Source: Myxococcales bacterium
GTDB lineage: Bacteria > Myxococcota_A > Polyangia > Polyangiales > Houyiibacteriaceae
Assembly (NCBI GenBank): GCA_020354595.1
Contig: CP070650.1
Coordinates: 115,805 to 123,761 of the forward strand
DNA: 7,957 nt
Direction: 5' to 3'
Shown here: in pieces, positions 6,202 to 7,957 of the stretch
How the letters are laid out: the number at the start of each line of letters is the position of its first letter
How positions within the stretch are numbered: position 1 is the stretch's first letter
Notes under the pieces: model-generated
The model's database searches: none
The model's input: only the letters and a program-made list of their open reading frames with translations
What the model was told of the DNA's origin: nothing
Program-made: the position numbers and the translations under genes

Positions 6202-7413
6202 TCAATGGATCAGACGGGCGTCGAGGCCCCAGGCTTTCAGCGCATCGAGGACCTCCTCCGCCTGTTCCTCACCGCGGAGCTGTAGGACCATGTCCACGAT
6301 CGCCGCTCGCGCGGAGGATGCGCCGAACGTGCGCTGGTGGTTGATCTCCATGATGTTGCTTCTGAGCTCGCCGATTAGCTGAGTGACTTGGCCGAGGGCC
6401 CCGGGGATGTCCGGCACCTCGACCCTCACCTTGACCAAGCGGTGACTTCGCACCATCCCGCGCTGCAGCACCGACGACAGCGTCATCATGTCGATGTTCC
6501 CGCCGCAGAGGATGGTTCCCACGGTCTGCTCCTGAAACCGGTCCTTGTGACGAATCGCCGCTGCGACACCGGCCGCGCCGGCACCCTCAACCACGGTTTT
6601 CTCGATCTCGGCGAGCATGAAAATGGCCTGTTCGATGTCGTCCTCGCTCACCAGAATCATGTCGTCGACGTAGCGCCGAATCAGCTCCATCGTGAGCGTG
6701 CCCGGCGACTTCACGGCGATTCCGTCGGCGACGGTGTCGTGATCTGGAACATCGCTAGGATCCAGCCCGTGAAACGCATGGTGTGCCGACGGATAGCGTT
6801 CGCTCTGCACGCCAATGATGGAGATCGTCGGTAGCAGGGCTTTCGCCGCGACAGCCACGCCCGAGATCAAGCCGCCTCCGCCGACCGGAACGATGAGCGT
6901 ATCGATTGTCGGCACGTCCTCCACCATTTCGACCGCGAGCGTGCCCTGACCCGCGATCACGGCCGGATCGTCGAAGGGGTGAATGAGCGTCAGGTTACGC
7001 CGTCGACCCAGCTCTTCCGTAAAGGCTTGCGTTTCGTCGAATCGAACGCCGTGCAACATCACCTGCGCGCCATGGGCGCGGGTCTGCTCCACCTTGAAAT
7101 TCGGCGTGGTCTGCGGCATGACGATCGTCGTTGGAATTCCAAGACGCCTTCCGTGGTACGCGAGCGCCTGAGCGTGATTGCCCGCTGACATCGCGATGAC
7201 ACCGTCGGCGCGCTGTTTGGGCGTCAGATCCAATAGACGGTTCAGCGCCCCGCGCTCCTTGAAGGATGCCGTGTACTGTTGGTTCTCCCGCTTCAGGTAA
7301 AGCTGGACGCCAACCAACGCAGACAGCGTATCGGACCGCTCGAATGGAGTACGCACGATGCTTGGCGCGATGCGTGCTTGAGCGAGGTGTATCGTGTCGA
7401 TCGAGACGGTCAC
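6202..7413 (-). CDS. ilvA: Threonine ammonia-lyase (threonine dehydratase), ACT-domain form
   Basis: A 403-residue cytoplasmic PLP enzyme that deaminates L-threonine to 2-oxobutanoate and ammonia, feeding isoleucine synthesis or propionate metabolism. The PLP-binding lysine is Lys52 in SFKERGA (50-56). SAGNHAQ (76-82) is the substrate-carboxylate loop, GGGGL (178-182) binds the PLP phosphate, and CGGNID (303-308) closes the catalytic domain. A single C-terminal ACT domain (about 326-403, beginning VKVRVEVPDIPGALGQV) is a probable allosteric amino-acid sensor. The length and single ACT domain match the medium-length form, not the roughly 500-residue E. coli IlvA or the shorter TdcB, which lacks ACT; serine could also be a substrate. 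The start is a GTG at 7413 without a clear Shine-Dalgarno; an in-frame TGA shortly upstream limits any extension. It lies 68 bases after the sulfotransferase stop and 52 bases before the DUF1214 gene, all leftward. The symbol is by family; the biosynthetic versus catabolic role is not decided. Confidence 0.93.
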   Translation of the reverse strand: MTVSIDTIHLAQARIAPSIVRTPFERSDTLSALVGVQLYLKRENQQYTASFKERGALNRLLDLTPKQRADGVIAMSAGNHAQALAYHGRRLGIPTTIVMPQTTPNFKVEQTRAHGAQVMLHGVRFDETQAFTEELGRRRNLTLIHPFDDPAVIAGQGTLAVEMVEDVPTIDTLIVPVGGGGLISGVAVAAKALLPTISIIGVQSERYPSAHHAFHGLDPSDVPDHDTVADGIAVKSPGTLTMELIRRYVDDMILVSEDDIEQAIFMLAEIEKTVVEGAGAAGVAAAIRHKDRFQEQTVGTILCGGNIDMMTLSSVLQRGMVRSHRLVKVRVEVPDIPGALGQVTQLIGELRSNIMEINHQRTFGASSARAAIVDMVLQLRGEEQAEEVLDALKAWGLDARLIH

Positions 7414-7443
7414 GGAGAGGGCCGGAGTACCGGGATGGGTCCG

Positions 7444-7449
7444 AGTATA
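7444..7449 (-). promoter_or_regulatory. Candidate -10 box before the threonine ammonia-lyase gene
   Basis: TATACT on the minus strand matches the TATAAT consensus at five of six positions. It stands 30 bases before the GTG at 7413, in the 68-base gap after the sulfotransferase gene. No good -35 hexamer is found 16-18 bases upstream, so an internal promoter is possible but weakly supported. Confidence 0.25.
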
Positions 7450-7481
7450 CGGCCTGCCGTTCGGACCTACGAGAAATCAAA

Positions 7482-7957
7482 TCACCGCAGCGTTTCGCTT
7501 CGGACGTCAAAGTATTCTTGATAGGCTCGGACGCGCTCGCGCTCCGCTCGGAGGTCGAGGCCGAAGTCGCTGAACCGATACCGGTGCCCACCGTGCTGTT
7601 CCGCGGTGTGGGCCGCTAGGTAGGCGTCCATCTTCCGCTTGGTAGCGGCCGAAAGATCGAGGCCGAAGAAGTCGTAGATCGCCTGGACCTGCTTCAAGGG
7701 CGCATCCATGAACTCGTAGAAGCTGACGTCGATGATTCGGTCTTCGCGGATCAGCCCGGACCGCCGGACGCGTACCACCTCGTCGAGCGCCCGCGCGTTC
7801 CATGTAGACCATTGTTTGGCGATGGCGGATGGGTCGACCTCGTCGCTTGCCATGATTCGCAAATGGGTCACCAAGCTCGCGAGCGACGCGTTCGTCTTCA
7901 ATGGGTCGCGATGCGTCTGCACGAGCCGCGCGTCAGGATACTCGGCGAGCATCGCTT
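7482..7957 (-). CDS. Sulfotransferase family protein, C-terminal part (cut by window edge)
   Basis: The last 157 residues of a PAPS-dependent sulfotransferase; the N-terminus, including the expected 5'-phosphosulfate loop, lies beyond position 7957. Numbering from the first Met in view (7952), the visible part begins with a strand and the 3'-phosphate-binding segment, VQTHRDPLKTNASLASLV (11-28), in which Arg15 and Ser23 are the likely PAPS contacts. A helix with a WSTWN block (48-52), DVSFYEFMDAPLKQVQAIYDFFGLDL (75-100) and the C-terminal HRYRFSDFGLD (123-133) follow, all typical of the Sulfotransfer_3-like bacterial group. These enzymes transfer sulfate from PAPS to a hydroxyl or amine; the acceptor cannot be told from this fragment. 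The frame is open at the right edge, so the upstream start and operon partners are unknown. It may be co-transcribed with the threonine ammonia-lyase 68 bases downstream. Confidence 0.8.
   Translation of the reverse strand, partial: AMLAEYPDARLVQTHRDPLKTNASLASLVTHLRIMASDEVDPSAIAKQWSTWNARALDEVVRVRRSGLIREDRIIDVSFYEFMDAPLKQVQAIYDFFGLDLSAATKRKMDAYLAAHTAEQHGGHRYRFSDFGLDLRAERERVRAYQEYFDVRSETLR

Overview
This window is a densely packed, high-G+C bacterial segment (G+C well above half by eye, and G/C-rich third codon positions in all genes). It holds six complete protein genes and one gene cut by the right edge. I see no RNA gene, insertion sequence, CRISPR array, phage gene or long repeat. The gene content is an alkyl-DHAP-synthase-like flavoenzyme, a long acyl-CoA dehydrogenase, a DUF1214 protein and a PAPS sulfotransferase. 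This suits a lipid-metabolising bacterium of the deltaproteobacterial/myxobacterial, Binatota or actinobacterial kind, but the sequence alone does not settle the phylum.

Layout. Positions 1-114 are an AT-richer, gene-free edge. From 3271 down to 115 three genes run leftward: a 109-residue protein of unknown function, a 594-residue FAD enzyme of the alkyldihydroxyacetonephosphate synthase type, and a 327-residue radical SAM protein of the PflX (COG1313) type. The last two are separated by only two bases, and the Shine-Dalgarno of the radical SAM gene lies inside the last codons of the FAD gene, so they are almost certainly co-transcribed and probably translationally coupled. A 97-bp divergent region (3272-3368) with a small imperfect dyad separates this set from a rightward acyl-CoA dehydrogenase gene (3369-5063). 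That gene converges on a second leftward set with 12 bases between stop codons. In transcription order the second set is a sulfotransferase (right edge, N-terminus missing), a PLP-dependent threonine ammonia-lyase with a C-terminal ACT domain, and a DUF1214 protein.

How the genes may work together. Only the FAD enzyme/radical SAM pair has strong structural evidence of a joint role. Known members of the FAD family make the ether bond of ether lipids, and the PflX-type radical SAM proteins have no established substrate, so the pairing is the most interesting feature here. The acyl-CoA dehydrogenase across the divergent region may share regulation with it. The threonine ammonia-lyase makes 2-oxobutanoate, a precursor of isoleucine and of propionyl-CoA, and has no obvious functional tie to its neighbours. 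I see no clear evidence of a defence, mobile or secondary-metabolite system.
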